The notes: generated by a model not told the origin, from the sequence alone. Shown: positions 45,441 to 56,829, numbered from the stretch's first letter. The stretch: 64,000 bases of DNA from Paractinoplanes bogorensis (GCF_018829635.1 NZ_JAHKKG010000007.1:558001-622000), one strand, 5' to 3'. A program made the numbers and translations.

Positions 45441-46282
45441 TGACCTGGATCAGACAGGTCGGCTGGCGACATCTCGTCGGCGTCGCCATGCTCGTGTTCG
45501 CCCTGGCGCCGATCGTCTTCGTGATCTCGGCGGCGGTCAACCCGCTCGGCACCCTGTCGTCGAGTGAGCTCGTGCCGACCGGCGCCTCGGCCGGCAACTT
45601 CGAGCGGCTCTTCGAAGACACCCAGTTCGGCCGCTGGTTCCTCAACTCGCTGGTGATCGCGCTGGCGTCGTCGGCGGCGTCGGTGTTCATCTCGGCCCTG
45701 GCCGCCTACGCGTTCAGCCGGCGGCGATTCCGCGGGCGGCGGGTGGGCCTGCTGTCGGTGCTGCTCATCCAGATGTTCCCGCAGTTCCTGGCGATCGTCG
45801 CGATCTTCCTGATCTTCTCGACGGTCACCGAATATTGGCCCGCGATCGGCTTCAACACGTGGTGGGGCCTGATCCTGCTCTATCTCGGCGGCGCCCTGGG
45901 CGTGAACACCTGGCTGATGAAGGGCTTCTTCGACACCCTGCCGCGTGAGCTGGACGAGTCGGCCACGGTGGACGGCGCCTCGCACACGCAGGTGTTCTTC
46001 CGCATCCTGCTGCCGCTGGTCGCGCCGATCCTCGCGGTCACCGCGCTGCTGGCCTTCATCGGCACGATCAACGAGTTCCTCATCGCCAACGTGTTCCTCA
46101 CCGACCAGGGTTCCAAGACGCTGGCCGTGGGCCTGTTCGGCATGGTGGCGGGGGAGCGCAACAACAACTTCGGCATGTTCTGCGCCGGCACCCTGCTCAC
46201 CGCGATCCCCACGGTTCTCGTCTTCCAGCTGTTGCAGCGTTACATCACCGACGGGCTGACGGCTGGGGCGGTAAAGGGGTGA
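45437..46282 (+). CDS. Maltodextrin ABC transporter permease (MalG-like)
   Basis: 281 aa with six membrane helices and the EAA loop ESATVDGASHTQVFFRILLP. It contains the MalG-typical FPQFLAIVAIFLIF and GLFGMVAGERNNNFG segments. GAGGAGG lies 7 nt before the ATG that overlaps the MalF stop. A longer in-frame extension is MalF in another frame. It pairs with MalF to form the channel. Confidence 0.94.
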   Translation: MMTWIRQVGWRHLVGVAMLVFALAPIVFVISAAVNPLGTLSSSELVPTGASAGNFERLFEDTQFGRWFLNSLVIALASSAASVFISALAAYAFSRRRFRGRRVGLLSVLLIQMFPQFLAIVAIFLIFSTVTEYWPAIGFNTWWGLILLYLGGALGVNTWLMKGFFDTLPRELDESATVDGASHTQVFFRILLPLVAPILAVTALLAFIGTINEFLIANVFLTDQGSKTLAVGLFGMVAGERNNNFGMFCAGTLLTAIPTVLVFQLLQRYITDGLTAGAVKG

Positions 46283-46286
46283 CGGG

Positions 46287-48041
46287 ATGAGGCCGCACCA
46301 CGACGGCAGTGAGCTGTACGTCAGCGATCCCGCGCCGACGCTCGGCGACACGGTCAGTGTGTTCGTCCGGGTGCCGCGCGGGACCGGGGTGTCGCGCGTG
46401 CACATGCGCTGGGTCCGCGACGGCGAGCCGATCTTCAGCTCCCTCAAGGTTGATCGTCGGACCGGAGGTGACACCTGGTGGCGCGGCGATGTAACCGCGC
46501 ACAACCCGGTCACCCGCTACCGGTTCCTGCTCGGCACCACGGCCGGAGTGCGATGGCTGACCGGGCTCGGCCTGACCGCTCACGACGTCCCCGACAGCAC
46601 CGATTTCCGGCTGGTGGCGCAACCGTCCGCACCGTCCTGGGCGCGCGACGCCGTCGTCTATCAGATCTTTCCCGACCGGTACGCCCGTTCGCCCGCGGCG
46701 GATCTGCGGGACACCCCGGACTGGGCGATCCGGGCCACGTCGTGGGACGAACCGGTGACGCCGGGCCCCGACGCCGTCCGCGTCCTCTACGGCGGCGACC
46801 TCGACGGCATCGCCCGGCGACTCGACCACGTCACCGCCCTCGGTGCCGACACGCTCTATCTGACCCCGTTCTTCGAGGCCCGTTCCAACCACCGCTACGA
46901 CGCCGCCGGTTTCGACCGTGTCGACCCGCTGCTCGGCGGCGACCGGGCCCTCGAACGGCTCTCGTCGGCCGCCCGCGAACGGGGACTGCGGCTGATCGGC
47001 GACCTCACCACCAACCACACCGGCGCCGCGCATCCGTGGTTCGCGGAACGGCCCGACTTCTACTACCCGGGCGTGTTCTGGCTCGGCGAACCCAGTCTGC
47101 CCAAGCTCAACTGGGCCAGTGCCGAACTGCGGCGAGAATTCCGGGCCATCGTCCGGCGATGGCTTTCCCAGCCGTACGGGCTGTCCGGCTGGCGTGTCGA
47201 CGTCGCCAACATGACCGCCCGGCACGGCGCCGACGACTGGAACCACGAGGTCGCCGCGATGCTGCGGGAGGCCCTGCTCGAGGCCCGGCCGGACGGGCTG
47301 CTGCTGGCCGAGCACGGGCACGACGCGACCGGCGACCTCGACCGCGACGGCTGGCACGGCACGATGAACTACGCCGGCTTCACACGTCCGGTGTGGAGCT
47401 GGCTGCGCGCCGACCACGTGCCGTTCGACGGTTTTCTCGGGCAGCCCGAAGACCTGCCGTCGACCGGGGCCGAATCGCTGGTCGCGACCATGTCGGCGTT
47501 CGCGTCGCAGATGTCGTGGCGCTCGTGGGAGTCGTCGTGGTCGCTGCTCGGCTCGCACGACACGGCCCGGATCCGCACTGTCGTGGGTGATGCCGACCGC
47601 CAGCACGTCGCCGCCGGGCTGCTGTTCACCCTGCCCGGTACGCCGATGGTGTTCGCCGGCGACGAGATCGGCCTGACCGGCGGCGGCAACGAGTCGGCGC
47701 GCGTCCCGATGCCCTGGAACCGCCCGTGGGACACCACGACGCTGACCCGCTACCAGGAGTTGATCGCGCTGCGCAAAGCGTCGCCGGCCCTGCGTCGCGG
47801 TGGCCTGCGGTGGGTCCACGCGGACGGCGATGCGCTGCTGTTCCGACGAGAAAGCGCGGAGCAGAGCGTGCTCGTGCTGGCGTCCCGCAACCCCGCCGGC
47901 CGCATCAAGGCAGCCGGATTGATGCCCGGCACGACTCTGGAAAACCTTTACGGCGGCGCGCCGCCGCTGCACATTGAATCCGATGGTTCCACCGCCATCG
48001 ATGCCTCCGGCCCGGCCGTGCAGGTCTGGGCTCTCCCATAG
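46287..48041 (+). CDS. Cytoplasmic GH13 maltodextrin hydrolase (neopullulanase/glucosidase type)
   Basis: 584 aa, no signal peptide. An N-terminal immunoglobulin-like domain (residues about 1-105) precedes a GH13 barrel starting AVVYQIFPDRYARS. Catalytic residues are visible: nucleophile Asp305 in GWRVDVANM, acid/base Glu342 in LLLAEHGHD and Asp425 in LLGSHDTARI. The N-terminal domain and DRY motif suggest the GH13 subfamily with MalZ, cyclomaltodextrinase and neopullulanase. It lies 4 nt after MalG, so it likely degrades imported maltodextrins. Confidence 0.9.
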   Translation: MRPHHDGSELYVSDPAPTLGDTVSVFVRVPRGTGVSRVHMRWVRDGEPIFSSLKVDRRTGGDTWWRGDVTAHNPVTRYRFLLGTTAGVRWLTGLGLTAHDVPDSTDFRLVAQPSAPSWARDAVVYQIFPDRYARSPAADLRDTPDWAIRATSWDEPVTPGPDAVRVLYGGDLDGIARRLDHVTALGADTLYLTPFFEARSNHRYDAAGFDRVDPLLGGDRALERLSSAARERGLRLIGDLTTNHTGAAHPWFAERPDFYYPGVFWLGEPSLPKLNWASAELRREFRAIVRRWLSQPYGLSGWRVDVANMTARHGADDWNHEVAAMLREALLEARPDGLLLAEHGHDATGDLDRDGWHGTMNYAGFTRPVWSWLRADHVPFDGFLGQPEDLPSTGAESLVATMSAFASQMSWRSWESSWSLLGSHDTARIRTVVGDADRQHVAAGLLFTLPGTPMVFAGDEIGLTGGGNESARVPMPWNRPWDTTTLTRYQELIALRKASPALRRGGLRWVHADGDALLFRRESAEQSVLVLASRNPAGRIKAAGLMPGTTLENLYGGAPPLHIESDGSTAIDASGPAVQVWALP

Positions 48042-48052
48042 AAGGGGACATA

Positions 48053-51000
48053 GTGGTCTCTCGAAGTCGGCGGCTCCTGGCGGCTGCCGTAGCACTGACA
48101 CTGCCGTTCCTCACGGCGATTCCGGCGCGGGCGGACGAAAGCAAGGCCCCCAGCGACGCCGTCATCGCCCAGTGGGGCACCGACGAACCCGCCGGCAACG
48201 AGCAGTACTACTTCGTCCTGCCCGACCGCTTCGCCAACGGCGACAAGTCCAACGACAAGGGCGGCCTCACCGGCGACCGGCTCAGCACCGGCCTCGACCC
48301 GGCCGACAAGGGCTTCTATCACGGCGGCGACCTGGCCGGCGTGATCGACAAGCTGGACTACATCCAGGGCCTCGGCACCACCGCGATCTGGCTCGCCCCG
48401 GTCTTCAAGAACCGGCCCGTTCAGGGCAGCGGCGACGACATCTCGGCCGGCTACCACGGTTACTGGATCACCGACTTCACTCAGGTCGACCCGCATTTCG
48501 GCACCAACGACGAGCTCAAGAAGCTGGTCCGGCTGGCCCATCAGCGCGGCCTCAAGGTGTATCTCGACATCATCGCCAACCACACGGCCGACGTCATTCG
48601 CTACGCCGAGAACAAATACGACTACATAGATAAAACCGTTTCCCCGTACGAGGATGCGCAAGGTCGCCCGTTCGACGACCGCCGCGGGGAGTTCCCGAAG
48701 GTGTCGGCCTCGTCGTTCCCGTACACGCCGGTCTTCCCGTCGGCGGCCGACAAGACGGTGAAGAAGCCCGCGTGGCTCAACGACCCGACGATGTACCACA
48801 ACCGCGGCAACTCCACGTTCGCCGGCGAGAACAGCGAGTACGGCGACTTCTTCGGCCTCGACGATCTGTGGACCGAGCGGCCCGAGGTGGTGCGCGGGCT
48901 CACCGACATCTACGCGTGGTGGATCGCGCAGACCGGCATCGACGGCTACCGCCTCGACACCGTCAAGCACGTGAACCTCGACTTCTGGCCCCAGTTCAGT
49001 GCGGGCATCGAGAAGGCGGCCGCCCGTACGGGGAAGAAGGATTTCTTCATGTTCGGCGAGGTGTACAGCGCCGACCAGGAGGTCGAGTCGACCTACGTGC
49101 GCCAGGGGAAGCTGCCCGCCACTCTGGACTTCTCGTTCCAGGAGGCGGCCAAGAACTTCGTGGCCGGCGACGGGTCGGCCCAGGCGCTCGCGGATCTCTA
49201 CGCCAAGGACGACCTCTACACCGCGCGTGACACGAACGCCGGGCGCCTGCCAACCTTCCTCGGCAACCACGACATGGGCCGGATCGGGTCGTTCCTCAAG
49301 GGCGACGACGCGCTCCGACGTGATCAGCTCGCGCACGAACTGATGTTCCTGACCCGCGGGCAGCCGGTCGTCTACTCCGGCGACGAGCAGGGTTTCACCG
49401 GGCCGGGCGGCGACAAGGACGCGCGGCAGGACATGTTCGCGTCCAAGACGGCCGACTACCTCGACGACGACCTGATCGGCACCGACCGCACGCACGCGGT
49501 CGACAACTACAACACCGCGCATCCGCTCTACAAGACGATCGCGTCGCTGGGTGCGCTGCGGAAGGCCAACTCGGCGTTGCGCGGGGGAGTGCAGGTCACC
49601 CGGCATGCGGCCGACGGCGTTTTCGCGGCTTCGCGCCTCGACCCGGCCCAGCGCGTCGAGTACGTGGTGGCGGCGAACAGTGGGACGACCGCCAAGACGG
49701 TCACGATCGACACGTGGTCGGCCTCGACTGGCTTCCGGGGCATTTACGGAATTTCCGACACGGTGCAGGCGGCGGGAGACGGGAAGCTCGTTATCAACGT
49801 GCCGCCGTTGTCTTCTGTCGCGCTAAAAGCTGATAAATCGGTCAAGGGAAGTAGCTCTGCGCCGACCGTGACCTTCAGTTCGCCTACGGCGGGCGGGCTG
49901 GCGCCGACCCGCGCCGAGCTGGGAGCCTCCGTCAGCGGGGATCCGCTGTCGACGGTCACGTTCGCGGCGCAGGTCGGCGACGGCCCGTGGCAGCTCGTCG
50001 GCACGGCCACGAACAGCGGGGCCGGCGCCTATTCGGCCTACCACGATCTGACCGGGCTGGCCGGGGGCACGACCGTGCGCTACAAGGCGGTCGTTCGCGA
50101 CGGCAAGGGCAAGCTCGCCTCGGCGACCACGAGCATCAAGGTGGGCACGGCGGTCGAGGCGACCAGCCCCGACTACGCCGTCGTGCACTATCAGCGGCCG
50201 GCCGGGGGCTACGACGACTACGGGCTCTATGTGTTCGGTGATGTCGACCCGTCGATGACGACCACCTGGCCGGCCGGGCAGCCGTTCGTGGGCGAGGACG
50301 CGTACGGGAAATTCGCCTATGTGAAGCTGGCGCCGAACGCCAGGAACGTGGGCTTCATCGTGGTCAGCAAGGACGGTGTGAAGGATGTCGAAGCCGATCG
50401 CACCTTCGACCCGTCGCAGAGCGGCGAGATCTGGCTGAAGCAGGGCGACCCCGCGATCACCACCACGCCACCGGCCGCGTCGCCGGACACCACGACCGCG
50501 ACCATCCACTATCGACGGACCGACGGTGACTACGCGGGATGGGGTCTGCACGTCTGGGACGGCGCGGCGACCGGCACCGACTGGGCGTCACCGCTGCCGC
50601 CGACCGGCACCGACTCGTTCGGCGCCTATTGGAAGGTGCCCCTCGCGGCCGGAGCGACGGCGCTGAAGTACATCATCCACAAGGGCGACGAGAAGGATCT
50701 GCCGACCGATCAGCAGCTCACGTTCGCCGACGGCGGGCACGAGATCTGGTTGCTGGCCGGGGTTCCGACGCGCTTGGCGCCGGTCGTGAAGAAGACCGGC
50801 TCGGGTGGGGTGGTCGACACGACGAAGTCGTCCGCGGTGTGGCTCGATCGGGGCACGATCGCGTGGGCGCGCAACGGCTCCACCGACGGCAAGGTGTACG
50901 ACCTGGCCTACGCGCCGGACGGGGTCGGTGACCTGACCGGCACCTACAAGCAGGTCCGGCTCGCCGCCGTGGACGGGCTGACCGACGCGCAGCGAGCCAA

Positions 51001-53404
51001 GTTCCCGCACCTGTGGCAGTACGACGCGTTCCGGCTGCCTCCGGGCGTGGACGTGAAGGAGGTGCTGCGCGGCCAGGTCGTGGTCACCGAGCGGGACGCG
51101 ACCGGCAAGCTGCTCGCCGCGACCGGGGTGCAGCTCGCCGGGGTGCTGGACGACGTCTACGCCTCGGCGGCGGCGGGGGCCCAGCTCGGGCCGGTCGGCA
51201 CCACGCTGTCGGTGTGGGCGCCCACCGCGCGGAAGGTCGACCTGCAGCTGTTCGACACCGCCGAATCGGGGCCGTCGATCGTGGCGATGCGGCGCGACGA
51301 CCGTACGGGAATCTGGTCGGTGAAGGGTCCGTCGAGCTGGAAGGGCAAGTACTACCAGTATCGGGTCACGGCGTGGCAGCCGGCGGCTCAGCGCCAGTTC
51401 ACCGCCGCGGTCACCGACCCGTACTCGCTGGGGTTGTCGACCGACTCGAAGCTGAGCCGGATCGTCGACCTGACCGACCCGGCGCTGGCCCCGGCGGGCT
51501 GGAACTCGCTGCGCAAGCCGGCGGCCGTCCCGAGTGCGAAGATTCAGATCTCCGAGTTGTCGGTGCGCGATTTCTCGATGGCCGACAAGACGGTCCCGGC
51601 TGCGCAGCGTGGAACGTTCCAGGCCTTCACGAACCCGTCGACCGACGGTATGAAGCACCTGACCGCGCTGGCCGATTCCGGCGTCACGCACCTGCATCTG
51701 TTGCCGGTGTTCGACTTCGCGACGATTCCCGAGAAGCGCGCCGACCAGATGGTGCCCGCGTGTGACCTGGCTTCGCTGCCGCCCGACTCCGAAGAGCAGC
51801 AGAAGTGTGTCGCCGCGGTGGCCGCCACCGACGGCTACAACTGGGGCTACGACCCGCTGCACTACACGGTTCCCGAGGGTGGTTACGCGGCCGATCCTAC
51901 GCAGCGCACCAAGGAATTCCGGCAGATGGTGGCCGGGGTGAACAAGGCCGGGCTGCGCGTGGTCATGGACGTCGTCTACAACCACACGTCGGCCGCCGGC
52001 AACGACCCGAACTCGGTGCTCGACCAGATCGTGCCCGGCTACTACCAGCGGCTGCTGGCCGACGGCACGGTGGCGAACTCGACCTGCTGCGCCAACACGG
52101 CCACCGAGAACGCGATGATGGGCAAGCTGGTCGTCGACTCGATCGTCACCTGGGCGCGGGCCTACAAGGTCGACGGTTTCCGGTTCGACCTGATGGGCCA
52201 TCACCCGAAGGCCAACATCCTGGCCGTACGGGCCGCGCTCGACCGGCTGACCCTGGCCCGAGACGGCGTCGACGGCAAGAACATCAACCTGTACGGCGAG
52301 GGCTGGGACTTCGGGGAGGTGGCCGGCAACGCGCGCTTCGTGCAGGCGACGCAGGCCAACATGGCCGGGACCGGGATCGCCACCTTCAACGACCGGTTGC
52401 GCGATGCCGTACGCGGGGGTGGGCCGTTCGACGAGAACCCGCGGGTGCAGGGCTTCGCCACGGGGTTGCTGTCGGCCCCGAACGGCGACGCGGTCAACGG
52501 AACCGAGGCGGAGCAGAAGGCGCGGCTGCTGCACTACCAGGATCTGATCAAGGTGGGGCTGAGCGGCAACCTTTTGTCCTACAAGTTCGTGGCGTCCTCG
52601 GGTGCGACCGTCACCGGCGCGCAGGTCGACTACAACGGCTCGCCGGCCGGATACACGGCGGCGCCGGGGGAGGCGATCACCTACGTCGACGCGCACGACA
52701 ACGAGATCCTGTACGACGCCATGGCGTTCAAGCTTCCCCAGGCCACGTCCGGTGTCGAGCGGGCCCGCGCGCAGTCGGTCGCGCTCGCCACAACGGCGTT
52801 GGGGCAGGGCGCCGGGTTCGTGACGACCGGCACCGAGCGGCTGCGGTCCAAGTCGCTCGACCGGAACTCGTACAACTCGGGAGACTGGTTCAACCAGATC
52901 ATCTGGGACTGTGCGGACGGCAACGGCTTTGGACGGGGTCTTCCACCCGCGACCGACAACGCCGACAAGTGGCCTATTTCCCAGCCGCTGCTCGCCGACC
53001 CGCAGCTGGTGCCGACTTGTGCCGACGTGGCACTGGCCGACGCCCGCTATCAGGAACTGCTGAAGATCCGCGGCTCGTCGCCGGTCTTCGGCCTGCCGAC
53101 CGCCGCCGAGGTGCAGAAGAGGCTGTCGTTCCCGCTCTCCGGCGCGGCCGAGACCCCGGGGGTCGTCACGATGACCCTGGACGGACGGGGAATCGACCGC
53201 AACTGGAAGTCGGTGACGGTGGTCTTCAACGGCACCTCGGCGGCCACCACCCAGACCGTCCCGGCCCTGGCCGGTAAGGCGGTCACGCTCCACCCGGTGC
53301 AGCGGAACTCGGCCGATCCGCTGGTCCGCACGGCCACCTTCACCCGGGCGACGGGCGCGCTGACCGTCCCCGCCCGCACGGTGTCGGTGTTCGTGGAGAG
53401 CTAG
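48053..53404 (+). CDS. Secreted bifunctional alpha-amylase/pullulanase
   Basis: 1783 aa with signal peptide [20 protein letters not shown] ending near ARA. Module 1 is a GH13 alpha-amylase (about 35-590) with Asp302 in GYRLDTVKH, Glu336 in [10 protein letters not shown] and Asp407 in [11 protein letters not shown] linker Ig-like domain is followed by two CBM41/PUD-type domains ([20 protein letters not shown] and [20 protein letters not shown]). Module 2 is a type I pullulanase with a CBM48 region, [18 protein letters not shown], Asp1379 in [10 protein letters not shown], Glu1416 in [10 protein letters not shown] and Asp1549 in YVDAHDNEI. It cleaves alpha-1,4 and alpha-1,6 links outside the cell. 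The GTG follows GAAGGGGACATA. Confidence 0.93.
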   Translation: MVSRSRRLLAAAVALTLPFLTAIPARADESKAPSDAVIAQWGTDEPAGNEQYYFVLPDRFANGDKSNDKGGLTGDRLSTGLDPADKGFYHGGDLAGVIDKLDYIQGLGTTAIWLAPVFKNRPVQGSGDDISAGYHGYWITDFTQVDPHFGTNDELKKLVRLAHQRGLKVYLDIIANHTADVIRYAENKYDYIDKTVSPYEDAQGRPFDDRRGEFPKVSASSFPYTPVFPSAADKTVKKPAWLNDPTMYHNRGNSTFAGENSEYGDFFGLDDLWTERPEVVRGLTDIYAWWIAQTGIDGYRLDTVKHVNLDFWPQFSAGIEKAAARTGKKDFFMFGEVYSADQEVESTYVRQGKLPATLDFSFQEAAKNFVAGDGSAQALADLYAKDDLYTARDTNAGRLPTFLGNHDMGRIGSFLKGDDALRRDQLAHELMFLTRGQPVVYSGDEQGFTGPGGDKDARQDMFASKTADYLDDDLIGTDRTHAVDNYNTAHPLYKTIASLGALRKANSALRGGVQVTRHAADGVFAASRLDPAQRVEYVVAANSGTTAKTVTIDTWSASTGFRGIYGISDTVQAAGDGKLVINVPPLSSVALKADKSVKGSSSAPTVTFSSPTAGGLAPTRAELGASVSGDPLSTVTFAAQVGDGPWQLVGTATNSGAGAYSAYHDLTGLAGGTTVRYKAVVRDGKGKLASATTSIKVGTAVEATSPDYAVVHYQRPAGGYDDYGLYVFGDVDPSMTTTWPAGQPFVGEDAYGKFAYVKLAPNARNVGFIVVSKDGVKDVEADRTFDPSQSGEIWLKQGDPAITTTPPAASPDTTTATIHYRRTDGDYAGWGLHVWDGAATGTDWASPLPPTGTDSFGAYWKVPLAAGATALKYIIHKGDEKDLPTDQQLTFADGGHEIWLLAGVPTRLAPVVKKTGSGGVVDTTKSSAVWLDRGTIAWARNGSTDGKVYDLAYAPDGVGDLTGTYKQVRLAAVDGLTDAQRAKFPHLWQYDAFRLPPGVDVKEVLRGQVVVTERDATGKLLAATGVQLAGVLDDVYASAAAGAQLGPVGTTLSVWAPTARKVDLQLFDTAESGPSIVAMRRDDRTGIWSVKGPSSWKGKYYQYRVTAWQPAAQRQFTAAVTDPYSLGLSTDSKLSRIVDLTDPALAPAGWNSLRKPAAVPSAKIQISELSVRDFSMADKTVPAAQRGTFQAFTNPSTDGMKHLTALADSGVTHLHLLPVFDFATIPEKRADQMVPACDLASLPPDSEEQQKCVAAVAATDGYNWGYDPLHYTVPEGGYAADPTQRTKEFRQMVAGVNKAGLRVVMDVVYNHTSAAGNDPNSVLDQIVPGYYQRLLADGTVANSTCCANTATENAMMGKLVVDSIVTWARAYKVDGFRFDLMGHHPKANILAVRAALDRLTLARDGVDGKNINLYGEGWDFGEVAGNARFVQATQANMAGTGIATFNDRLRDAVRGGGPFDENPRVQGFATGLLSAPNGDAVNGTEAEQKARLLHYQDLIKVGLSGNLLSYKFVASSGATVTGAQVDYNGSPAGYTAAPGEAITYVDAHDNEILYDAMAFKLPQATSGVERARAQSVALATTALGQGAGFVTTGTERLRSKSLDRNSYNSGDWFNQIIWDCADGNGFGRGLPPATDNADKWPISQPLLADPQLVPTCADVALADARYQELLKIRGSSPVFGLPTAAEVQKRLSFPLSGAAETPGVVTMTLDGRGIDRNWKSVTVVFNGTSAATTQTVPALAGKAVTLHPVQRNSADPLVRTATFTRATGALTVPARTVSVFVES

Positions 53405-55782
53405 GTAACCGCGATGGAGTCGGCCGCGAGTCTGGCCCGCAGGCTCGCGACCGGCTCCGGCCGGCCCAGGTGATAGCCCTGGGCGAACCGGTCACCCATC
53501 TCCACCAGCAGGTCGGCCTGTTCCTCGGTCTCCACGCCCTCGACCACCACCTTGAGCCCGAGCGTGGTGCCGAGTTGCAGGACCGCGCTGACCAGCTCCT
53601 GCTGCCGCTCGTTGCCGACGATCCCGGTGATGAACGAGCGGTCCACCTTGAGGACGTCGACCGGGATGTCGCGCAGATAGCCGAGCGACGAGTATCCCGT
53701 GCCGAAGTCGTCGATGGCGATCCGGACGCCCAGTTCGCGCAGCTCGTCCAGGCGCTCCGAGGTGACCGCGATGTCGCGCATGAGCACGGTCTCGGTCAGT
53801 TCGAGCACCAGACATTCGGGCGGCAGCCCGGTGCTCGACAGCGAATAGGCCACCCGGTCGGTCAGGTCCGGCACCTCGAGGTTGGCCGCCGACAGGTTGA
53901 CGCTGACCCATTTCGGCGCGGTCTCCGGCGAGCTCTCCCGCCACTCCTGCACGGCCCGGCAGGCCTCGGTCAGCATCCACCGGTCGATCTCGGTGATCAG
54001 CCCGGTCTCCTCGGCCAGCGGAATGAACGCCCCCGGTTGCTGGAGACCGTGCTCCGGGTCCTCCCAGCGGACCAGCGCCTCGACCCCGCGCAGTTGCCGC
54101 GTCGCGATCTCGACCACCGGCTGCAGGTGCAGGCGCAGCTCGCCGCGGTGCACCGCCTCGCGCAGCCGGGTCTCCTGGTCCAGCCGGTCGAGCAGCTGTT
54201 CGTGCATGCGCGTCTCGAACACCTGATAGCAGGCCCGACCGGCCGCCTTCGCGGCATACATCGCGACGTCCGCGTTGCGCAGCACCTCGTCGGCGTCCGT
54301 GTAGCGCTCGGCGCCGGGCAGCACCCCGACGCTCACGCTCACCGTCGCCTCCCGGTGCTGCAGGAGGAACGGCCGGCTCAGCGCGTCGACACAGGCCTGG
54401 GCCCACCGCTCCGGGTCCTCGGGATCCTCCAGCAGCACGGCGAACTCGTCGCCGCCGAGCCGGGCCACCGTGTCGTGCGGCCGCAGAGCCGCGGTCAGCC
54501 TCTCCGCGGCGGTGCGCAGCAGCAGATCGCCGGCGTTGTGGCCCAGGCTGTCGTTGATCTTTTTGAAGCCGTCGAGGTCGAGGTAGAGCACGGCGATGTC
54601 GGCTCCCCGGCCGGTCCGGGCCCGGGTCATCGCGTGATCGATCCGGTCGAGCAGCAGTTTGCGGTTGGGCAGGTCGGTCAGCCCGTCGTGCAGGGCCTGG
54701 TGACGCAGGTCGTGCTCGAGCGCCCGCTGCCGGCTCACGTCGCGCAGCACCACCACGCCGCCGATCTGCCGCCCGTCCTTCTCGATCGCGCTCACCGTGT
54801 AGGCGACCCGCACCGACGTGCCGTCCGGCCGGTCGACGGTGATCTCGGCCCGTTCGACGTCGGGCAGCAGGCTCGTGGCCTCCCGGCCGAGCAACCCCTC
54901 GGCCCCGAGACCGGTGAGCCGTCCCGCCGCCTCGTTGGCGAAGGTGATGCGGCCCTCGGCGTCGACGCCGCAGATGCCCTCACCGGCGTTGGCCAGGATG
55001 CTGTCGGTGTACTCCTTGGCCAGGATCTCGCGGGCCGAGGCGTCCAGGCGGGCGGCCATGTCGTTGAAGGCGTTCCCGAGCCGGGAGATCTCGTCGCGCC
55101 GGCCCAGCGACACCCGGGACGTGTAGTCGCCGTCGCGGATGCTCTCCACCGCCCCGGTCAGCCGCCGGATCCGGCGGGTGATCGACTCCGCGGTGACCAC
55201 GCCCAGCACCAGCACGAGCAGGATGCAGAGGACACCGGCGATCACGATGATCGACTCGGCGTGGCCGGTGACCGCCTCCATCTGATCGAGCAGCGGGGTG
55301 TATTCGAGGATGACCGCGCCCTCGGTGACGCCGCCCGCGCCGATCACCGGCACGACCACCTGCTGGATGCCCTCGGGATAGTCGACGCTCGTCTCGACGA
55401 AGACCCGCGACCGGCCGTCCGCGATCGTGCGGCCGACCTGGTTGCCGGTGTCGTGGTCGAACGGCAGGCCGATGTTCTGCGGCACGGCGTCGGCCAGGAT
55501 CATCTTCCGCGTGTCGACCACCACGATGTCCCGGTCCTGCAGATCATGCAGTCTTTCCAGATACGCGATGAGCGCGGCCGGACGGTCGATCAGGCCTTCC
55601 TCGGCGCCCCCGGCCGGGCCGAACGCCACGTCCTTGGCGATGCCGCGGGCCACCTGATCGGCCTCGGTGACCGCGGCCTGATGCGTGGTCTCGGCGTCGG
55701 TGCGCAGCACGACGGCCCCGGTCACGGTGACCATGGCGGCCACCGTGAGGAAGCCGCCGAGCAGCTTTTGCCGTACGTTCAT
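53401..55782 (-). CDS. Membrane sensor with HAMP, PAS, GGDEF and EAL domains
   Basis: 793 aa controlling cyclic di-GMP. An N-terminal helix, an extracellular sensor (about 30-175), a second helix (SIIVIAGVLCILLVLVLGVV), HAMP (about 205-255), PAS (about 262-365), GGDEF (about 370-530) and EAL (about 540-785) follow in order. Both catalytic motifs look intact: LGGDEFAVLL, and EALVRWEDP, DDFGTGYSSL, KVDRSFI and EGVETEEQ. It may make and degrade c-di-GMP in response to an external cue. Its stop shares the palindrome CTAG with the convergent pullulanase stop. Confidence 0.94.
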   Translation of the reverse strand: MNVRQKLLGGFLTVAAMVTVTGAVVLRTDAETTHQAAVTEADQVARGIAKDVAFGPAGGAEEGLIDRPAALIAYLERLHDLQDRDIVVVDTRKMILADAVPQNIGLPFDHDTGNQVGRTIADGRSRVFVETSVDYPEGIQQVVVPVIGAGGVTEGAVILEYTPLLDQMEAVTGHAESIIVIAGVLCILLVLVLGVVTAESITRRIRRLTGAVESIRDGDYTSRVSLGRRDEISRLGNAFNDMAARLDASAREILAKEYTDSILANAGEGICGVDAEGRITFANEAAGRLTGLGAEGLLGREATSLLPDVERAEITVDRPDGTSVRVAYTVSAIEKDGRQIGGVVVLRDVSRQRALEHDLRHQALHDGLTDLPNRKLLLDRIDHAMTRARTGRGADIAVLYLDLDGFKKINDSLGHNAGDLLLRTAAERLTAALRPHDTVARLGGDEFAVLLEDPEDPERWAQACVDALSRPFLLQHREATVSVSVGVLPGAERYTDADEVLRNADVAMYAAKAAGRACYQVFETRMHEQLLDRLDQETRLREAVHRGELRLHLQPVVEIATRQLRGVEALVRWEDPEHGLQQPGAFIPLAEETGLITEIDRWMLTEACRAVQEWRESSPETAPKWVSVNLSAANLEVPDLTDRVAYSLSSTGLPPECLVLELTETVLMRDIAVTSERLDELRELGVRIAIDDFGTGYSSLGYLRDIPVDVLKVDRSFITGIVGNERQQELVSAVLQLGTTLGLKVVVEGVETEEQADLLVEMGDRFAQGYHLGRPEPVASLRARLAADSIAVT

Positions 55783-55856
55783 CCCGCCGCGTCCCGTTCT
55801 GTCCGGGTGGTCGTCCCCTTTCCCTGTTCGGCCGGGAACGCGGCGGCGTGAGGCGT

Positions 55857-55876
55857 TGTCGCCAGTCCCGGCGACA
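55857..55876 (-). terminator. Hairpin after the TauE/SafE gene
   Basis: TGTCGCC-agtccc-GGCGACA lies just downstream of the minus-strand exporter gene and upstream of the GGDEF-EAL start. It has a 7-bp stem and no T-run, so only a possible terminator. Confidence 0.35.
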
Positions 55877-55884
55877 CCGACAGC

Positions 55885-56784
55885 TCAGGGGGCCGCGACA
55901 GGCTCCCGGTCCGGTTCGGCGGCGGGAGCGGGCTGGCGGGTCTTGTTGTAGAGGCCGATGGCCACCGCGACCACGACGGCGGCGCCCGAGACGATGCCGA
56001 CGACCGTGGTGGGCAGGTCGAACAGCTTCATGGCGCTGGCCAGCAGCACGATCACCAGGGCGGCGCGGACCAGCCCGCCCGGGGCCCGGGACGAGATGCG
56101 CGAGCCGATCAGCACACCCGGGATCGAGCCGATCAGCACCGCCGCGGCCAGGTCGAGGTGCAGGTCGCCGAAGAAGGCGTGGCCCAGTGCGGCCGCGGTG
56201 ACCAGCGGGATGGCCTGCACCAGGTCGGTGCCGACCAGCTTGTTGGCGCGCAGCGTGGGATAGAGGGCCAGCAGCGCCACGATGATCAGCGAGCCCGAGC
56301 CGACCGAGGTCAGGCCCACGACCAGTCCGCCCAGCGCGCCGAGCAGGGCGGTGGGCAGCGGCTTGACGGTGATCTCGGCGTCTTCCGAGTCGCCCTGCTT
56401 GCGGCTGACCCAGGCCTTGAGCAGCAGCCCGCCCGCGGCCAGCACCAGAGCGACGCCGAGCGCGATCCGGATCGTCTGCTGCACCGCCTCGTCGTCGCCG
56501 AGCAGGCGCAGCAACAGCACGCCGAGGAACGCGGCCGGCACGCTGCCCACGCACAGCCAGCGGACGAGGGCCCAGTTGACCGTGCCGCGGCGGGCGTGCA
56601 CCCAGCCGCCGAACGGCTTCATGACCGCGCTGGCGGCCAGGTCGCTGGAGACCGCGGCCACCGGCGGAACGCCGAAGAACAGCACCAGAATGGGCGTCAT
56701 CAGGGCGCCGCCACCCATGCCGGTCAGCCCGACGACGATGCCGACGCCGAGCCCGGCGAGCGCAAGAGTCCAGTCCACGGCCAC
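55885..56784 (-). CDS. TauE/SafE-family (sulfite exporter-like) membrane protein
   Basis: 299 aa with eight or so membrane helices in two inverted halves, each with the family glycine motif: LGVGIVVGLTGMGGGALMTP and LGGLVVGLTSVGSGSLIIV. These permeases export or import small anions, often sulfite or organosulfonates; the substrate here is unknown. The GTG at 56784 or 56778 may be the start. A strong dyad lies 27 bp upstream. Confidence 0.9.
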   Translation of the reverse strand: MAVDWTLALAGLGVGIVVGLTGMGGGALMTPILVLFFGVPPVAAVSSDLAASAVMKPFGGWVHARRGTVNWALVRWLCVGSVPAAFLGVLLLRLLGDDEAVQQTIRIALGVALVLAAGGLLLKAWVSRKQGDSEDAEITVKPLPTALLGALGGLVVGLTSVGSGSLIIVALLALYPTLRANKLVGTDLVQAIPLVTAAALGHAFFGDLHLDLAAAVLIGSIPGVLIGSRISSRAPGGLVRAALVIVLLASAMKLFDLPTTVVGIVSGAAVVVAVAIGLYNKTRQPAPAAEPDREPVAAP

Positions 56785-56810
56785 GAGTCTCGGCGACGAT
56801 CCCCCACCTT

Positions 56811-56829
56811 GTCCACTAAATCAGTGGAC
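56811..56829. promoter_or_regulatory. Operator-like dyad GTCCACT-aaatc-AGTGGAC
   Basis: Perfect 7-bp inverted repeat with a 5-nt AT-rich centre in the divergent region between the TauE/SafE exporter and the PhoD gene. It is nearer to the exporter start (27 bp) than to PhoD (105 bp). The regulator is unknown; no regulator gene is adjacent. Confidence 0.55.

Noticed and set aside
50588-53293. A 901-codon open frame antisense to the pullulanase
   Set aside because: Shadow of a well-supported gene on the other strand; composition is typical of antisense frames in GC-rich DNA.
53401-53404. Shared CTAG stop codons of two convergent genes
   Set aside because: Real overlap, but such palindromic stop sharing is an ordinary consequence of tight convergent packing.
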